DNA of 7,315 nt from an uncultured Lachnospiraceae bacterium (GTDB lineage: Bacteria > Bacillota > Clostridia > Lachnospirales > Anaerotignaceae): contig CALWSX010000081.1 of NCBI GenBank assembly GCA_944384285.1, forward strand, positions 1 through 7,315. The letters run 5' to 3'. The notes under the pieces are model-generated. The model had not been told where the DNA came from. It worked only from the letters and a program-made list of their open reading frames with translations, and ran no database searches. Within the stretch, counting starts at the first letter, position 1; each line of letters begins with the position of its first letter. The position numbers and the translations under genes were made by a program. This document shows, one piece after another, positions 5,307-7,315 of the stretch.

Positions 5307-6113
5307 ATGGAATACATAGATTGTGCAAACCGATTAACTGATAATATTATTAGAAATACTATTAATTTTTGGTCAAAAAACTCTTTTGAACATATAACTT
5401 CTATAATGAATTTATCAAAAAATTCGGGTGGTATTCTTTATCCCGAATACGAAAAAAATTTAAAAGGTCTTTTTGATAAATATCAAAATTTGTATGAAGA
5501 TACTTCTAAATCAAAAAATACAAATATTTATTTTTTGTCCAAGGTATTTTTAGATACAAATCAGGAATTTATATGTTTACTCGAAAAACTTAAATTTGAA
5601 GGGTTTAACGGAAATGCTTTTAGTTTTGAAAAATTATATCACTGGCTGTATGAACAAAAATATGCTAAAGGCCTTATTCTTTCAGTATACCCAATAAAAG
5701 ATAAATACTGTGAAAATTTACTTTTTACAACAGAATTTTATAAAACTAATCCTTTTAGAACTCTAAACAAATGTATTTTTACACAACTTTATTTTTGGAG
5801 TATTATAGGAGCACAACACCCAAATTTTATACTTGACGAAAATACAAGAAATTCTGTACCTGAAAGAATAAGAATAAGTTTTGATAATACGTGCGCAAGT
5901 TTTAATCTTATTGCATTTAAACTATCAAATATTATAAATATGCAAAACAAAAATGAACTTCGTCCTATATATGATTTTTTCAAAAAAACTAACGATAATT
6001 TTTTATACTATCTTTATGACTTAAAAAATTATACATCTAAAGATCTTAATCATATAATTTCAGAACACACTTATTTAAAAGATTTATTATCAAGTTTTGA
6101 TAAACTTTTTTAA
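5307..6113 (+). CDS. Uncharacterised 268-aa protein with duplicated FW-x6-H motif
   Basis: I do not recognise this gene with confidence. It encodes 268 residues rich in Lys, Asn, Phe and Tyr, with no signal peptide or membrane segment. Predicted structure is mostly helical. The motif FWSKNSFEH (21-29) recurs as FWSIIGAQH (163-171) with identical FWS and identical Trp-to-His spacing, each followed four residues later by Ile, suggesting two related helical halves. A third acidic-His pair (EH, 253-254) lies near the C terminus. The pattern faintly resembles DUF2935 proteins of Bacilli and Clostridia, which have two FW...EH repeats and may bind metal; this is a weak family guess. The ATG is preceded by AAGG at 8 nt, inside a hairpin. 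The gene follows the recombinase by 65 nt and is 15 nt ahead of the GH3 lipoprotein gene, so it is probably co-transcribed with the latter. Confidence 0.75.
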   Translation: MEYIDCANRLTDNIIRNTINFWSKNSFEHITSIMNLSKNSGGILYPEYEKNLKGLFDKYQNLYEDTSKSKNTNIYFLSKVFLDTNQEFICLLEKLKFEGFNGNAFSFEKLYHWLYEQKYAKGLILSVYPIKDKYCENLLFTTEFYKTNPFRTLNKCIFTQLYFWSIIGAQHPNFILDENTRNSVPERIRISFDNTCASFNLIAFKLSNIINMQNKNELRPIYDFFKKTNDNFLYYLYDLKNYTSKDLNHIISEHTYLKDLLSSFDKLF

Positions 6114-6128
6114 ATTACGGAGGAAAAA

Positions 6129-7315
6129 ATGAAACGTAAAATAAAAATCCTTTCCTTATGTCTTGCCGCTATAATGTCATTATCTGCATGTACAGGTGAA
6201 ACACAAGGTCAGGAAATACCAAACTTAACAGAAGAAACTGAAAGTACATTAACAGAAACTGAGCTTACTCTTTATGAAAAAGAAAACACAAGAATAACTT
6301 TTATAAATGGTGAAAACAAACTTTTCTCTTTTAATATGAGTGAAGATTTTAAAAATTTAGAAATAGGAAAAAACTACATTATTTCTACCGAAAAAGCTCT
6401 TGATAACACAAATATAAAACAATCGGAAGAAATAAAAAAATTAGAAACATCTAAAAACCAAGAACCTTTAAGTCCTATTTTTGATATAAAAGACTCTATG
6501 ACTCTTGAAGAAAAAGTTGGTCAGATTTTTTATGTTCGTTGTCCACTCGAAAATGCTAAACAAGATATTAAAGACTACCACCTTGGCGGTTATATTTTAT
6601 TTGCTGTAAATTTTGAAGACAAAACAAAAGATCAGGTTATATCGGAAATAAATGACTATCAAAAAACTTCCGAAATACCTATGCTTATAGGTGTTGATGA
6701 AGAAGGCGGAATTGTAAACCGAGTAAGTAAATTTAAAACCTTCAGAGACGAACCTTTTATGTCTACAAAAGACCTTTATGACAAAGGCGGATTTGAACTT
6801 ATAAAAAGTGATACAGAAGAAAAATGTAATCTGTTAAAATCTTTAGGAATAAATGTAAATATGGCTCCTGTATGTGATATTTCAGAAAATCCTGATGATT
6901 ATATTTATGAACGTTCTTTCGGAAAAGGTCCTGAAGAAACAGCCGAATATGTAAAAACTGTTGTTTCTGAAATGAAAAATCAAAATATGGCTTCTGTATT
7001 AAAACATTTTCCGGGATACGGAGGAAATGCAGATACTCATACTGGTATTGCTGTTGATAATAAACCAAAGGAAGAATTTTTTAAAAATGATCTTATTCCA
7101 TTTTCAAAAGGAATAGACGAAGGTAGTGATGTTGTACTTGTATCTCACAATATCTACAATGCCTTTGACAAAACTCTTCCCGCTTCCCTCTCTCCTGAAA
7201 TTCACAGAGTTTTAAGAGAAGACCTTAATTTTTATGGAAGTATCATGACAGATGACCTTGAAATGCAAGGTGTTAAGGATATCGCCGGAGTTGAAGGCTC
7301 TGCTGTAAAAGCTGT
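6129..7315 (+). CDS. GH3 beta-N-acetylhexosaminidase-like lipoprotein (NagZ-like), truncated by window end
   Basis: The reading frame is open for 395 codons and runs off the right edge. The N terminus is a lipoprotein signal: MKRKIKI, a hydrophobic stretch, then lipobox LSAC with Cys21 as the lipidated residue, followed by a Thr/Glu-rich linker. Residues about 45-95 could be a small beta-rich domain. The GH3 domain starts near residue 120. Visible motifs are VDEEGG (189-194, substrate binding), KHFPGYGG (292-299), DTH (302-304, the Asp-His acid/base dyad of NagZ-type enzymes), SHN (339-341) and MTDDLEM with Asp375 as likely nucleophile. Such enzymes remove terminal N-acetylglucosamine from muropeptides or other glycans; here it would be anchored outside the membrane, suiting wall turnover. 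The common KHFPGHG has Tyr297 for His. The start is fixed by GGAGG 5 nt upstream, 15 nt after the previous gene. Other GH3 substrates are possible. Confidence 0.9.
   Translation, partial: MKRKIKILSLCLAAIMSLSACTGETQGQEIPNLTEETESTLTETELTLYEKENTRITFINGENKLFSFNMSEDFKNLEIGKNYIISTEKALDNTNIKQSEEIKKLETSKNQEPLSPIFDIKDSMTLEEKVGQIFYVRCPLENAKQDIKDYHLGGYILFAVNFEDKTKDQVISEINDYQKTSEIPMLIGVDEEGGIVNRVSKFKTFRDEPFMSTKDLYDKGGFELIKSDTEEKCNLLKSLGINVNMAPVCDISENPDDYIYERSFGKGPEETAEYVKTVVSEMKNQNMASVLKHFPGYGGNADTHTGIAVDNKPKEEFFKNDLIPFSKGIDEGSDVVLVSHNIYNAFDKTLPASLSPEIHRVLREDLNFYGSIMTDDLEMQGVKDIAGVEGSAVKA

Noticed and set aside
5789..5983. Minus-strand open frame antisense to the 268-aa gene
   Set aside because: Antisense shadow; hydrophobic only because of A/T-rich codons, with no start signals.
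6799..7068. Minus-strand open frame inside the GH3 gene
   Set aside because: The sense strand carries clear GH3 motifs across this stretch; the antisense translation is biased and unfamiliar.

Overview
The window looks like a piece of a low-GC Gram-positive anaerobe, most likely Clostridia. Intergenic DNA is extremely AT-rich, Shine-Dalgarno sites are strong and purine-rich, there is an oxygen-sensitive glycyl-radical enzyme, and the last gene encodes a lipoprotein with a Firmicutes-style lipobox. The species cannot be named from this sequence.

Left half, minus strand (45-3147): the two structural genes of 4-hydroxyphenylacetate decarboxylase. hpdB (glycyl-radical subunit, 898 aa) is followed by hpdC (two-cluster iron-sulfur subunit, 85 aa). 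Together they would convert 4-hydroxyphenylacetate, a tyrosine fermentation product, to p-cresol and CO2. All active-site and cluster-ligand positions I can recall from the characterised clostridial enzymes are present at the same residue numbers. The activating radical-SAM enzyme HpdA, which follows hpdC in the known hpdBCA operon, is not in the window; only 44 bases remain downstream of hpdC. The 148-nt gap between hpdB and hpdC is unusual. It carries a terminator-like hairpin whose stem is complete only in the RNA of the hpd strand, then degenerate repeats, then a leader resembling that of hpdB.

Centre (3148-3450): a divergent control region. It holds a promoter for hpdB with a 13-bp palindrome just upstream of its -35, a hairpin flanked by A and T runs that may terminate in both directions, a tract of nearly pure A/T (about 3334-3390), and an extended -10 promoter for the rightward genes with an inverted repeat in its spacer.

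Right half, plus strand (3451-7315): a co-oriented cluster. It contains a TtcA-like PP-loop ATPase (probable tRNA thiolation), a tyrosine recombinase whose ATG directly abuts the previous stop codon, an unrecognised 268-aa protein with a duplicated FW-x6-H motif (faintly like DUF2935), and a GH3 beta-N-acetylhexosaminidase-like lipoprotein cut off by the window end. A hairpin that includes the Shine-Dalgarno region separates the recombinase from the 268-aa gene. The tRNA-modification and recombinase genes look chromosomal; no insertion sequence, att site, tRNA, rRNA or CRISPR array was seen. The strongest candidates for something undescribed are the RNA elements of the hpdB-hpdC gap and the 268-aa protein.
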